DNA of 64,000 bases from NCBI GenBank assembly GCA_963776205.1, contig CAVZLR010000001.1, positions 62,001-126,000 of the forward strand, given 5' to 3'. Below, one piece after another: positions 27,568 through 38,717 of this stretch. Positions within the stretch are counted from its first letter, which is position 1; each line of letters opens with the position of its first letter. The translations under genes and the position numbers were made by a program. A model generated the notes under the pieces. It was given only the letters and a program-made list of their open reading frames with translations, searched no databases and was not told the DNA's origin. The DNA is from UBA4459 sp963776205. Its GTDB lineage: Bacteria > Bacteroidota > Bacteroidia > Bacteroidales > F082.

Positions 27568-28840
27568 ATGCTGCAATTACAATTCATCAGGGAAAACAAG
27601 GGCTTGGTTATAGAAAGATTAAGAATAAAGAATTTTAATGCCTCAGAACTGGTTACAGAAATCATTGAACTGGATAATGACCGAAGGTCGACACAAAAAA
27701 ACCTGGATGACAATTTGGCAACATCCAATCAACTCTCAAAAGAAATAGGAAATTTTTTTAAGGAAGGAAAGAAAGATCAGGCTGAAGAAGCTAGGAAAAA
27801 ATCTACCGAATTAAAAGGTGTTATTAAGGATTTGGAGCAGGACCTTCAGCAAATTGAAAAATCATTGAATGAAAAACTGATCGAACTGCCTAACCTGCCT
27901 CATGAAAGTGTAAAAGCAGGAAAATCAGATGCCGACAATGAAATTGTTTACGAAGAAGGAAGCATCCCGAGTATTGACAGAAGATGCCCTACCCCATTGG
28001 GAATTGGCCTCAAAATATGATATCATTGATTTTGACCTTGGCAGCAAGGTAACGGGTGCTGGTTTTCCATTTTACAAAGGTAAGGGAGCACGCTTACAAC
28101 GTGCGCTTATTAACTTCTTTCTTGATGAAGCGTTTAAAAAGGATTATATCGAATACCAACCTCCTTTATTAATAAATGAAGACTCCGGTTATGGAACCGG
28201 TCAATTGCCGGATAAGGAAGGCCAGATGTATTTCGTTGGTGAGGACAATCTATACCTGATCCCTACTGCCGAAGTACCTATTACGAATATATACAGAAAT
28301 GTCATCCTGAAAGAAGATGATCTGCCGATTAAGAATGTTGCTTATTCCAATTGTTTCAGGCGCGAAGCGGGTTCATATGGCAAGGATGTCAGGGGATTGA
28401 ACAGACTACATCAATTTGATAAGGTAGAAATAGTTCAGTTAGCGACACCGGAAAAATCTTATGAAGTGCTGGAAGAAATGAAAGAGCATGTTGCTGATTT
28501 GCTTCGCAAATTAGAACTTCCATTCCGTATATTACGATTATGTGGCGGTGACATTAGTTTTACATCTGCTTTAACATACGACTTCGAAGTCTATTCAGCA
28601 GGACAAAAACGCTGGCTGGAAGTAAGTTCTGTTTCCAATTTTGAAAATTTCCAGTCCAACAGGATGAAATTACGATACAAATCTAAGGAGGGAAAATCTA
28701 TTTTGGCACATACATTAAACGGAAGTGCCCTGGCATTACCACGAATTGTAGCTGCCATGCTTGAAAACAATCAAACTCCTCAGGGAATCATGATTCCTCA
28801 GTTATTAAGGAATTATACAGGTTTTGATAATATTGACTAA
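27568..28840 (+). CDS. serS: Serine--tRNA ligase, one frameshift
   Basis: Charges tRNA-Ser. The N-terminal coiled-coil arm (about residues 30-100, rich in Glu/Lys, from MLQLQFIRENKGLVIERL) is in one frame to about 27970. The class II catalytic core continues in the next frame as VLTEDALPHWELASKYD, then GAGFPFYKGKGARLQRAL (motif 2 region), FRREAGSYGKD and the motif 3 segment NGSALALPRIVAAMLE. One extra A in the run CCCGAG at about 27970 explains the break. The joined protein is about 423 residues, the usual length. Because the enzyme is essential and normally single-copy, the break is very likely a sequence error. It heads an operon with a lipoprotein and a TPR protein. Confidence 0.93.
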
Positions 28841-28842
28841 AA

Positions 28843-29370
28843 ATGAAACATATTTATTACTTTTCCCTGATTCTCCTGATTCTTCTTGTTTCATGTGCGT
28901 TATCTGAAAATAGAAAGGCTTATATAAACAAAGTGAGCCAACTGGAACAATCACTTGATTCGGTTTCTAGACAATATTTTGCAATTGACACAATCCAACT
29001 TTTTGAAGCTTACGATCTCATAAATTCCAATCTTTCACGTTTTGGCAGTATAGATACTGTTGTTAATGATAGTGTTAAACTTTATGCTGCAATGCAAAAA
29101 TCTTTTAAAAGGGTTATAAATGACCATCCACGAATAATTCAAGAGTTTCATTTTTCAAACAAACAGTTAAAAAATTTAAAATCTGATATCCGCAAAGGAA
29201 AAATGACAGATAAGGAAATGGAAAACTACTATTTTGAAGAAATGGAAGCAGTTGGTATATTATTAAGCAGAATGCAATACAATGCTCAAATAATTGAGCT
29301 CCAACTTCATTCATTTGAACCATTGAACGAATATGTAGAAATGATCATCACCAGGTTCGATAACAGATAA
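28843..29370 (+). CDS. Putative lipoprotein of unknown function
   Basis: 175 residues beginning MKHIYYFSLILLILLVSCAL, a lipoprotein signal with lipobox LVSC. The mature part is mostly charged and helical, with coiled-coil character (KQLKNLKSDIRKGKMTDKEM). No domain is recognised. It starts 2 bp after the serS stop and its own stop abuts the start of the TPR gene. It may therefore work with the TPR protein at the cell envelope; that is inference. Confidence 0.7.
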   Translation: MKHIYYFSLILLILLVSCALSENRKAYINKVSQLEQSLDSVSRQYFAIDTIQLFEAYDLINSNLSRFGSIDTVVNDSVKLYAAMQKSFKRVINDHPRIIQEFHFSNKQLKNLKSDIRKGKMTDKEMENYYFEEMEAVGILLSRMQYNAQIIELQLHSFEPLNEYVEMIITRFDNR

Positions 29371-31245
29371 ATGAGATTCCAGGTAACCACATATTATTTT
29401 TGGATGTTAATTTCCTTGTTTATATTCTCAACTCAAGCTGAAATAATAGCGCAGAACCCACAAATCAGATTAGCAAATCAAGAGCGACAAGAACCAATTG
29501 CAAAAGAACAATTAGCCCGGGAATACTACAAAAACAAAGAGTATGAAAAAGCAGCCGAGCTATTTGACCAACTTTACGATGCAAACCCTTCAAGCCAGTA
29601 TTATATTTATTATTTTAATTGTTTATTGTATTTAAAGGAATATAAGACTGCCGAAAAGCTGGTCAAAACACAACGTAAGCTAGCACCTGGTGTCAGGTAT
29701 GATATTGACCAGGCATATGTGTACGATCTTCAGGGAGATTCAAAAAAAGCCCAGAATATCATATACAAATTAATGAAAGAAGTTCCTGATGATCCGAATC
29801 AGATCAGGCAACTGGCCATTCAATTACAGGCAAAAGGGTATTACGACCAGGCTTTGCAAGTATATAAAACAGCACAAAATATGGGTGCAGGTTTTAATTA
29901 CTTCATCGAAATGGCCAATGTTTATCAATATAGTGGTGAATATGAAAAAATGTTTGATGCCTATTTAATGCATTTGGATAATAATCCATCAGAAATGCAA
30001 ACCATTAAAAACAGGCTTCAAAGCTTGACCAGAATTGATGTAGACAACAATATGTCGCAAATTCTTAAAACAAAGCTATTGGAAAGAGCGCAAGCTGATC
30101 CGGATAATATGGTTTATGCTGAAATGCTTATGTGGTATTCATTACAGGTAAAAGATTTCGATATGGCATTCAGGCAGGCAAGGGCAATGGATTTGCGTTT
30201 TGGCGATCAGGATGAAGTATTGATTCATCTGGCAGAGATTTCGTTATCCAATTATGAATATGACATTGCCGAAAAGTCATATAATTATATTAAAGAAAAA
30301 AAATTTAATACCCCATTTTATATCGAAAGCTATACCGGCTATTACAACACCATAGTATTAAAAGCAACCACTAACCCGCTAACCGATATTAAAACGTACA
30401 ATGCGCTGAAAAAAACAGGACTAAAAGCAATTGAAGAACTTGGACTAAACAGCCTGACCATTCAAATAGCAGAAAACCTGGGCCGCATAATGGCCTATCA
30501 TCTGGGAGCATATGATGAAGCAATCGACTTACTTAAAACCGCTAGTGAAATCGAACCAATGAAACCAAATGACAAAGCAAATTTAAAACTCCTCTATGCA
30601 GATGTGCTCATGATCCAAAACCATGTATGGGATGCAAGTTTGCTATATTCACAGATCGAATCGGAAATGAAGCATGAACCTATTGGTCATGAAGCCAAAC
30701 TGCGAAATGCCAAACTTTTTTATTACAAAGGTGAATATGCCTGGGCACAAACCAGGCTAGATGTGCTAAAATCGGCCACCTCCAAATTAATTGCCAACGA
30801 TGCTATGGAACTATCCCTATTTATTGGCGATATTTATGAAGAAGATACCATGGGGTTCACTTTGCGTATGTTTGGTACGTCCGATCTGCTATTTAGTCAG
30901 TTACAAATGGATTCGGCTCTTGTTTGGCTTAATAAGATTGAAGAATTTCCGAGCGGTCCGAACAGTTCCGAATACGTTATATATAAAAAAGCTGAAATAT
31001 ATACTGCCAAAAAGGAATTCGCAATGGCCGATTCACTTTATATGAGCTTATACATAAATTATCCGGAAAGTATAAAAGCAGATAATGCAATTTTTCAAAG
31101 TGCCGAATTAAACCGCATTTACCTTGATGATGATGAAAAAGCTATGGAGTTGTATCTATTGCTTATGAAAGAACATGCTGACAGCATGTATGCTGGTGAA
31201 TCAAGAGTAAAATACAGGGCTTTAAGAGAAAAAAACCTTTCGTAA
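29371..31245 (+). CDS. Exported tetratricopeptide-repeat protein
   Basis: 624 residues with an N-terminal signal peptide (MRFQVTTYYFWMLISLFIFS). Many TPR-like helical pairs follow, for example LAREYYKNKEYEKAAELFDQ, KGYYDQALQVYKTAQNMG and GAYDEAIDLLKTASEIEP. They extend to EKAMELYLLLMKEHADS near the end. TPR arrays scaffold protein complexes; the signal places this one in the periplasm or outer membrane. It directly follows the lipoprotein gene and is last in the serS operon. No enzyme domain is seen. Confidence 0.85.
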   Translation: MRFQVTTYYFWMLISLFIFSTQAEIIAQNPQIRLANQERQEPIAKEQLAREYYKNKEYEKAAELFDQLYDANPSSQYYIYYFNCLLYLKEYKTAEKLVKTQRKLAPGVRYDIDQAYVYDLQGDSKKAQNIIYKLMKEVPDDPNQIRQLAIQLQAKGYYDQALQVYKTAQNMGAGFNYFIEMANVYQYSGEYEKMFDAYLMHLDNNPSEMQTIKNRLQSLTRIDVDNNMSQILKTKLLERAQADPDNMVYAEMLMWYSLQVKDFDMAFRQARAMDLRFGDQDEVLIHLAEISLSNYEYDIAEKSYNYIKEKKFNTPFYIESYTGYYNTIVLKATTNPLTDIKTYNALKKTGLKAIEELGLNSLTIQIAENLGRIMAYHLGAYDEAIDLLKTASEIEPMKPNDKANLKLLYADVLMIQNHVWDASLLYSQIESEMKHEPIGHEAKLRNAKLFYYKGEYAWAQTRLDVLKSATSKLIANDAMELSLFIGDIYEEDTMGFTLRMFGTSDLLFSQLQMDSALVWLNKIEEFPSGPNSSEYVIYKKAEIYTAKKEFAMADSLYMSLYINYPESIKADNAIFQSAELNRIYLDDDEKAMELYLLLMKEHADSMYAGESRVKYRALREKNLS

Positions 31246-31270
31246 GCTTTAAAATTATCATCAAATTCAT

Positions 31271-31278
31271 TAAATTTG
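31271..31278 (+). promoter_or_regulatory. -7 promoter element for the cytidylate-kinase-like gene
   Basis: TAAATTTG matches TAnnTTTG, 35 bp before the start at 31314. Confidence 0.45.
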
Positions 31279-31313
31279 TTAAGGGTAATTAGTTATTCAC
31301 CAAAGCTCTTAGC

Positions 31314-31988
31314 ATGGCATACAATCTACAGTCCTATTTTGAAATGAGGTTTTCCGGAACCAAATCTGCTCCTCCCAATAAGAATGCGTTCATTACCTTT
31401 TCCAGGCAAACCGGTTGTAACGGAACCGGTATTGCGATGGATCTGCTCAAAGCATTAAAAGCCGAAGGCCATACATGGACATTTATGAACAAAGAAGTGC
31501 TTGAAACCACAGCCAATAAGCTACGCATTGATCCTTCAAAAATCGAATACGTTTTTGAAAACCGCAAGAAAACACATGTAGATGAATTACTAGATGCACT
31601 GTCAAGCAAATACTATAAAAGCGACAAAAAAGTTCGTAAAACCATTACAGAAGTAATCAGGCATTACGCTACAAAAGGAAATATTATCATCGTAGGACGG
31701 GCAGGCGTTGCCACAACGGCTGATCTACCTGGCGGACTTCATTTTAGGTTCACGGCACCATACGAATGGCGATTAAACGCATTAAAAAAAAGAAGCGAAT
31801 TTAAAGATAAAGAGGTGGCCGCTTTTATTAAAAAACATGATGTAAAAAAAAGATTGTTAATTGAAGACTTCTGCGGCAAAAATCTCAATGAAATTCAATT
31901 TGACCTGATGTTGAATTGTGCTGCATTCACTAGACAGCAAATTGTAGCTATGATAATCGAAGCAATGAAATGGAAAAAAATGATTTGA
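31314..31988 (+). CDS. Cytidylate kinase-like family protein
   Basis: 224 residues of the cytidylate-kinase-2 family (P-loop kinases). The N-terminal ITFSRQTGCNGTGIAMDL takes the place of the usual GSGG P-loop, and IIIVGRAGVAT and FRFTAPYEWRLNALKKR are shared with the family. The protein is soluble. The substrate is not established for this family; it differs from true Cmk, which phosphorylates CMP. The gene seems monocistronic, between the serS operon and a lipoprotein gene. Confidence 0.75.
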   Translation: MAYNLQSYFEMRFSGTKSAPPNKNAFITFSRQTGCNGTGIAMDLLKALKAEGHTWTFMNKEVLETTANKLRIDPSKIEYVFENRKKTHVDELLDALSSKYYKSDKKVRKTITEVIRHYATKGNIIIVGRAGVATTADLPGGLHFRFTAPYEWRLNALKKRSEFKDKEVAAFIKKHDVKKRLLIEDFCGKNLNEIQFDLMLNCAAFTRQQIVAMIIEAMKWKKMI

Positions 31989-32030
31989 CAAATTAAAGTA
32001 TCCTTCTTATGCCCTCCAAAATTATTGTTG

Positions 32031-32038
32031 TACATTTG
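32031..32038 (+). promoter_or_regulatory. -7 promoter element for the lipoprotein gene at 32077
   Basis: TACATTTG matches TAnnTTTG, 38 bp before ATG 32077. Confidence 0.45.
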
Positions 32039-32076
32039 GCTTTTGAAAATTTGTCAGTTATTGAGTGATCGCGACC

Positions 32077-33072
32077 ATGAAAAAAGTTTTTATTTTATTC
32101 ACTTTTATCGTTACTGGAGTTTTACTTTTAAATCGCTGCAGCAACGAAGTTGATCTTTATGCTGATTATAAAGACATAACCATTGTTTATGGCATACTTA
32201 ACGCAAGTGATGATACAGCCTGGATTAAAATTACAAAAGCATTCTCAGGTCCTGGAAACGCACTTGTTATTGCTCAGAATCCTGATTCAAGCAACTACCC
32301 GTATAAACTCAATGCTACTTTAACCGGAAGAGTTAACAGCAACGATTTAACCCCAATTATTCTTGACACCACAACCATTTATCATAAACTTGAGGGTGAT
32401 TCAATATTTTATTATCCCAAGCAGCTTATGTACTTCACAACAGAGCCATTAAACGTAAATGCGACATACACAATAAATATTGATGTAAATGGTCAAACTA
32501 CAAATGCCGAAACACCTCTAATTGGTAATTTTAGCATTACTTACCCTTTTAACACCATGGATTTTATGTTTGACCATGAAATAAAATGGAATTCTGTTAA
32601 AAATGCGAAACGGTATGAAGTTACAACCATATTCAATTATAAAGAATTTCTTCCTGGAACTTATGAAGACACACTCAATCTTCAGATAAACCTGGTAAGT
32701 ATTTATTCCAATTCTGTTCAGGTATCAAAAGATACTGATGGAGGTGAAAACATGGAACTTCCGTATACGGGGGACAGTTTTTTTGCTGAACTGGAAAATA
32801 AACTCGAAGATATACCAAACGTTCAGCGTTGGTCAGGTTCTGTAGATGTGATTATTAGTGCCGGATCTGAAGTATTGCATTATTATATTGAGATTAATGA
32901 AGCTGCTGCCGGATCATTATTACAAGAACTACCAAACTATACAAATATTAATAACGGAACAGGTGTTTTAGCATCGCGTCATTCAGTTATTAAATCTACG
33001 AGATTATCTGGTGCTACCGAACGTACACTTGTTGAAGATTATGATCTTGGTTTTAAATACAAAACCAAGTAA
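32077..33072 (+). CDS. Exported lipoprotein, DUF4249-like
   Basis: 331 residues from ATG 32077 (MKKVFILFTFIVTGVLLLNRC); the frame could extend to GTG 32065 but the signal starts better at the ATG. The sequence LLLNRCSNE suggests a lipobox Cys near residue 21. The body is beta-rich (YGILNASDDTAWIKITKAFSG, then repeated NATYTINIDVNG), resembling DUF4249-type surface lipoproteins of Bacteroidota; this match is from memory and not firm. It is the last gene before dnaK, with a 180-bp gap between them. Confidence 0.6.
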   Translation: MKKVFILFTFIVTGVLLLNRCSNEVDLYADYKDITIVYGILNASDDTAWIKITKAFSGPGNALVIAQNPDSSNYPYKLNATLTGRVNSNDLTPIILDTTTIYHKLEGDSIFYYPKQLMYFTTEPLNVNATYTINIDVNGQTTNAETPLIGNFSITYPFNTMDFMFDHEIKWNSVKNAKRYEVTTIFNYKEFLPGTYEDTLNLQINLVSIYSNSVQVSKDTDGGENMELPYTGDSFFAELENKLEDIPNVQRWSGSVDVIISAGSEVLHYYIEINEAAAGSLLQELPNYTNINNGTGVLASRHSVIKSTRLSGATERTLVEDYDLGFKYKTK

Positions 33073-33252
33073 TTGTCCTGGTTCATTTAAACTTCCTGAG
33101 TAAAATATTTCCCTGGCGATTAAATTCCCATAACTGTCTTTTTGTCACCAATTATCCCATTCGTATCCATTACTTTCCTTTGGCATAATGATTGACAACT
33201 CATTTTCAAATAAAAAATTATTCATTGAAAAAAATCAGAAAGGATAAATAAT

Positions 33253-35169
33253 ATGGGAAAAATAATTGGAATCGACTTAGGAACAACAAATTCATGTGTT
33301 GCTGTAATGGAAGGTAACGAGCCGGTTGTTATTTCTAACAACGAAGGTCGTCGTACAACACCATCCATAGTCGCATTTACTGAGAATGGCGAGCGTAAGG
33401 TAGGTGATCCTGCAAAAAGACAAGCGATCACTAATCCAACAAAAACCGTTTCTTCTATCAAGCGTTTTATGGGGAATAAATTCTCAGAAGTTGAAAAAGA
33501 ATCGAAAAGGGTTCCCTACAAAGTTGTAAAAGGTGACAATGACACCCCGCGTGTTAAAATTGATGACCGTTTGTATACTCCGCAGGAAATTTCTGCAATA
33601 GTATTGCAAAAAATGAAGAAAACGGCTGAAGATTATCTTGGCCAAACAGTTACTGAGGCCGTAATTACAGTTCCGGCATATTTTAACGATTCGCAACGCC
33701 AGGCAACAAAAGAAGCAGGCGAAATTGCAGGCTTAACTGTTAAACGTATCATCAATGAGCCAACAGCTGCAGCTTTAGCTTACGGTTTGGACAAAAAAGA
33801 ACACGATGGCAAAATTGCTGTTTTCGATTTAGGTGGCGGTACATTTGATATTTCTATACTGGAATTAGGTGATGGCGTTTTTGAAGTTAAATCAACTAAC
33901 GGTAATACACACCTCGGTGGAGATGATTTTGACGGCATACTTATCGACTGGTTAGCTGATGAATTTAAGAAAGATGAAGGACTGGATTTAAGGAAAGATC
34001 CGATGGCACTGCAACGCCTGAAAGAAGCTTCTGAAAAAGCCAAAATTGAACTCTCGAGCTCTTCAGAAACTGAAATCAACCTGCCTTATATCATGCCGGT
34101 TGATGGCGTTCCAAAACACCTGGTTCGTAAACTGACCCGCGCAAAATTTGAGCAATTAACGGATTCATTGATCCAGGCTACTATTGCACCATGTAAGGCA
34201 GCATTGAAAGATGCAGGCTTATCAGCGTCTGATATTGACGATGTCATTTTAGTGGGTGGTTCTACCAGGATTCCTGCTATTCAAAAAGTAGTTCAGGATT
34301 TCTTCGGGAAAGAACCTTCAAAAGGTGTTAATCCTGATGAAGTAGTTGCCGTTGGTGCAGCTATTCAGGGTGGTGTTTTAACAGGTGAAGTTAAAGATGT
34401 ATTGTTGTTGGATGTTACACCATTGTCGTTAGGTATCGAAACCTTAGGAGGTGTAATGACCAAGTTAATTGAGTCAAATACAACCATCCCGACAAAGAAA
34501 TCAGAAACATTCTCAACAGCAGCCGACAACCAGCCTTCTGTTGAAATACATGTACTACAGGGTGAAAGACCAATGGCCAATCAAAATAAGAGTATCGGAA
34601 GGTTCCATTTAGATGGCATTCCACCCTCCCCAAGAGGCATACCTCAGATCGAAGTTACTTTTGATATCGACTCAAATGGTATTCTGCATGTAAATGCGAA
34701 AGATAAAGCAACTGGCAAATCTCAAAGCATACGTATTGAGGCTTCCTCAGGATTATCAGAAGATGAAATCAAAAAAATGAAGGATGAAGCAGAAGCACAT
34801 GCTGAAGAAGATAAAAAATCGAAAGAAAAAATCGACAAGTTGAACAGTGCCGATGCCATGATCTTCCAGACTGAGAAGCAGATTAAAGAGTACGGTGACA
34901 AATTACCTGCCGATAAAAAAGCAGAAATTGAAAGCGCGCTGGAAGCATTGAAAACGGCACATAAAGGCCAGGATATTCCAGCTATTGATGCCGCGATGGA
35001 AAAACTGAACGGCATCTGGCAGCAAGCCAGCCAGGATATGTACAAAGATGCCGGTGGGCAAACCCCTCCGGAAGGCGGAGCCGGTAATGCTGGTGATGGT
35101 GGTTCTTCTGGTGGTGATGATGGTGAAGTAACCGATGTTGACTTTGAGGAAGTAGACGACAAAAAATAA
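33253..35169 (+). CDS. dnaK: Chaperone DnaK (Hsp70)
   Basis: 638 residues. The ATPase domain starts IGIDLGTTNSCVAV, with AVFDLGGGTFDIS and VGGSTRIPAIQ. The substrate-binding domain starts near DVTPLSLGIETLGG. The disordered tail ends in TDVDFEEVDDKK, close to the usual EVxD end. It folds nascent and heat-damaged proteins in the cytoplasm with DnaJ and GrpE, neither of which is adjacent. The 180-bp upstream gap has no CIRCE repeat; the nearest promoter-like site (33175-33182, TTCCTTTG) misses the -7 consensus by one base. A strong terminator follows. Confidence 0.98.
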   Translation: MGKIIGIDLGTTNSCVAVMEGNEPVVISNNEGRRTTPSIVAFTENGERKVGDPAKRQAITNPTKTVSSIKRFMGNKFSEVEKESKRVPYKVVKGDNDTPRVKIDDRLYTPQEISAIVLQKMKKTAEDYLGQTVTEAVITVPAYFNDSQRQATKEAGEIAGLTVKRIINEPTAAALAYGLDKKEHDGKIAVFDLGGGTFDISILELGDGVFEVKSTNGNTHLGGDDFDGILIDWLADEFKKDEGLDLRKDPMALQRLKEASEKAKIELSSSSETEINLPYIMPVDGVPKHLVRKLTRAKFEQLTDSLIQATIAPCKAALKDAGLSASDIDDVILVGGSTRIPAIQKVVQDFFGKEPSKGVNPDEVVAVGAAIQGGVLTGEVKDVLLLDVTPLSLGIETLGGVMTKLIESNTTIPTKKSETFSTAADNQPSVEIHVLQGERPMANQNKSIGRFHLDGIPPSPRGIPQIEVTFDIDSNGILHVNAKDKATGKSQSIRIEASSGLSEDEIKKMKDEAEAHAEEDKKSKEKIDKLNSADAMIFQTEKQIKEYGDKLPADKKAEIESALEALKTAHKGQDIPAIDAAMEKLNGIWQQASQDMYKDAGGQTPPEGGAGNAGDGGSSGGDDGEVTDVDFEEVDDKK

Positions 35170-35189
35170 AATTCATAAATATGATACGT

Positions 35190-35217
35190 AAAGGCAGCCC
35201 ATTGGCTGCCTTTTTTT
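35190..35217 (+). terminator. Rho-independent terminator after dnaK
   Basis: AGGCAGCC, loop CATT, GGCTGCCT, followed by a run of seven T. It starts about 20 bp after the stop. Confidence 0.88.
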
Positions 35218-35404
35218 GTTGATTATTTCTCATAAGTTTCCACCAATTATTTTTTGCATCACCATAATTTTATACTACTTTAGTAAACCTTTTCTGAAGA
35301 AACAGCCATTGATGATTTAACAATCTGTTAATGAGGAAAAACAAGCCCAATTAAATTGAATTCTTTTTATTTGAAATAAATATTTATTAATTAAAATTGA
35401 TACT

Positions 35405-38400
35405 ATGATGAAAAAATTACTTTTTATTTTAATGATGGTTGCTATCTTTTTTGGAACTTCCAAGGCGCAAGATATGATAATCACTGGAGTAGTGGACGGA
35501 CCATTACCTGGAGGAGTCCCAAAAACAATTGAACTTTTTGTGTTAAATGATATTGCAGACGTAAGTATTTATGGGTTAGAAAGCGCTAATAATGGAGCAC
35601 CTGCTGCTGGCCCTGAATTTAACTTCTATTCAGAACCTGCTACCGCAGGAGATTTCATTTATGTAGCCTCTGAAACAGATGGATTCAATGCTTTTTTTGG
35701 TTTTATTCCATACTATACTAGCAATGTAGCAAATAACAATGGTGATGATGCTATTATTCTATACATGAATTCTACAATAGTTGATGTTTTTGGAGAAGTT
35801 GGTGTAGATGGAACTGGCCAGCCATGGGAATATTTGGATGGATGGGCTTATCGAGTTGATGGTACAGGTCCTGATGGTAGTACATTTGTTTTAGATAATT
35901 TTATGTATAGTGGCATTAATGCTCTTGATAATGAAACGTCAAATTCTACCGCAGCTACACCTTTTCCTATTGGAACATACCAATCATCATTTACACCTGA
36001 CCCGGAACCAACTAATTACCCTGCTGATTTTACTGCAACGGTAGATGTTACTGATATAGATGTAACATGGACAAATGACGAAACTGGACCGCAATTGCCA
36101 GATGGATACCTGGTATTAGCAAAGTATGAATGGGCAGATGATTTCACCTTACCTGTTGACGGAGTTCCTGTTGAAAACGATTGGAACTTTACAGATGATG
36201 GTTACTATGCAAATAATGTATTCGGAAATAACGAAGAGAATTTATTTATGTTTCTTGATGTTAACACAGGCTATGACTTTGCTATTTTCCCCTACACCAA
36301 TTCAGGTGAGTTCATTGATTACAAAACTGATGGTACTTATCCCACAGCTTCTGTTGTAACAGACAATGTATATTATCATACTTATGAAAAATTTGATCCA
36401 TCTAATCAACCTTCCCGTGAAATGATGGCCTATAATGTTACAGGTGATGAAGAATGGGAATGGGCTAATTTTGGAGTCCCTCCAGGCTGTATGAGTATGA
36501 GTGGATATGCAGGTGGTGCACAAGTGAATGAAGATTGGTTAATTACTTCACAATTAAGCACAACCGAATTTTCAAATATGTATTTAAGGTTTAATCATGC
36601 TAGAAATTTCGCAAACAACGATGGATTATTTGTTATGGTTTCTACAGATTACACTGGAGGAGATCCATCGGTGAATGGAACATGGGAAGATATAACTGAT
36701 CTATTTACGTTTCCTGAATCTGGAAGCTGGAATTTTTATGACGCTGGAATAGGTGATGTAACAGAATACATTAGTGCATCAACTTATTTTGCATTTAAAT
36801 ATACAAGTACTGATACTGATGCTGCAACATGGGAAGTTGATAATATTAGAGTATATTCTTACATACCAATAATTGATATTACCTATCCGGATGGCGGTGA
36901 AACTCTGTACCAGGGACAACAAGTAGATATTACCTGGGATCATGAATACTGGGTAGAAGAAACGGTTGCTCTCTATCTCTCTGAAGGTACAGAAAGAGAC
37001 CTTACATTAATTACTGAAAGCACTCCGGTTGCAGATGGATCCTACACATGGAGCGTATGGTCGTCTATTGAACCAGGAGATGAATTTAGAATAATGGTAA
37101 CCGGACCCGAAGGACCACAAAACTTTAGCGATGACTTCTTCTCAATCGTTGCAGGTGATGAGTTAATTGCCGATTTTGAAGCAGACACCACGATGATCTA
37201 TGTAGGTGACAGTGTGATGTTTACTGATTTAACCATTGGTACACCAACAACCTGGACATGGACATTTGAAGGCGGAATGCCTGCCACATTTGAAGGCGAA
37301 GAACCTCCTTATATTCACTATGCTACAGCTGGTGTATTTGATGTTACACTGGAAGTATTTGATGGTGTTTCTACAGATGAAGTAACCATGGCTGACTACA
37401 TTACGGTAATGGAAATCCCAGAATTACCAGCTCCCGTAAATTTAGAAGGTGAAGTAACCATGAATTATCTGGATGTGGAACTCAACTGGCTGGAACCTGG
37501 TTCTAATACGGGTGATACATTTGAAGATGATTTTGAATCGTATGATGACTTCGTACTTGAATTCTCTCCATGGACAACCCTTGATGTGGATGGGGCTCCA
37601 ACCTATGGCATGACAGATATTGATTGGCCAAATCTGGTACACTACAAGCATATATATTTTTAACCCTTCAATGACAACTCCTCCTGTAGATGATATGGTA
37701 CCTCATTCAGGCGATAAATTTGCAGCTTGCTTGGCTTCTGTACCTTCACCAACAAATGACGATTGGTTAATTACTCCAATGTTAGATATTGGTAGCTGAT
37801 TACACATTGGCATTCTGGGCAAAATCATACACTGATGCATATGGATTGAGAGATTCAAGTTGGTATTTCAACAACCGGAATGGATCCAGCCGATTTTACA
37901 ATTATTTCTGAAGGTGATTATGTGGAAGCTCCCGCTGATGACTGGACGGAATTTGTATTATGACCTGAGTGCTTATGCAGGGAGGAAGATGTATATGTGG
38001 GAATCCAGTGTGTTTCAAACGATGCATTCGTATTTATGGTTGACGATGTATATATTAGGTGCAGCTGAATCTATAAATTGTTTATAATCCATCACAAGCT
38101 GTTACTGGAAAAGCAACGAAGAGCATCAATTATTCTGCAAAAGCTTCCGTTATACCTGAAGCAAAACCAACATCATACAATCCGGCATCAAGGGATGCTG
38201 AATTGTTGGGATACAATGTATATCGTGACGATGCAATGATCAATACAGAGTTGGTGACTGAAACAATGTATATTGATGTTGAACCTGATTTAGGATCACA
38301 TGATTACTATGTAACTGCTGTATACGACATCTTTGGAGAATCAGATCCATCAAACGTGGTAACTATTGTTATTACAGATGTAAATGAGATTTCTGCAACT

Positions 38401-38632
38401 TCGAGTCAATGTATATCCAAACCCAAGTAACGGAACATTCACCATCAGTTTACCTGAAGGTACTGAAACTGTTTTGAGTGTAATGGATCTTACTGGTAAA
38501 TCAGTGTATAAAAACAATGTCAGCGGTACAACTACGATCAATTTAAGTAGTATGTACAAAGGCATTTATTTGTTGAATATCTACGATGCCACAACCAATA
38601 CAAACGTGGTTAAAAAATTGGTTATCAATTAA
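35405..38632 (+). pseudogene. T9SS-secreted cleaved-adhesin/PKD protein, 3' third broken by many frameshifts
   Basis: A single gene of about 1075 codons. Signal peptide MMKKLLFILMMVAIFFGTSKAQ is followed by a lamin-tail-like domain (to about residue 190), an Fn3-like segment (EPTNYPADF), a choice-of-anchor J/cleaved-adhesin domain (about 320-490: NEDWLITSQL, FNHARNFANNDG), a PDGGETLYQGQQVDITW domain and a PKD domain (WTWTFEGGMPATFEG). The long frame stops at 37663. The protein then goes on in changing frames: a second adhesin domain (DDWLITPMLDIG, DWTEFVYDLSAYAG), a linker (LLGYNVYRDDAM) and a sorting domain (VYPNPSNGTFTISLPEG) ending at 38632. About nine one-base shifts fall between 37630 and 38410, with no true nonsense codon in the deduced path. 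I label it broken, though sequence error is the simplest cause. Confidence 0.75.
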
Positions 38633-38652
38633 TTTTAATATAAAACTCTTGA

Positions 38653-38685
38653 AGAGCCTGGTAATTCTTTGCCAGGCTCTTTTTC
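38653..38685 (+). terminator. Rho-independent terminator
   Basis: AGAGCCTGG (38653-38661) pairs with CCAGGCTCT (38672-38680), then TTTTT. It starts 20 bp after the broken T9SS gene. Confidence 0.85.
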
Positions 38686-38717
38686 TGAAATCGAGTTTAA
38701 TTAATTAATAAAATAAT

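Noticed and set aside
33175..33182. TTCCTTTG as a dnaK promoter
   Set aside because: One mismatch at a key position of TAnnTTTG and no -33 element; the real dnaK promoter was not located.
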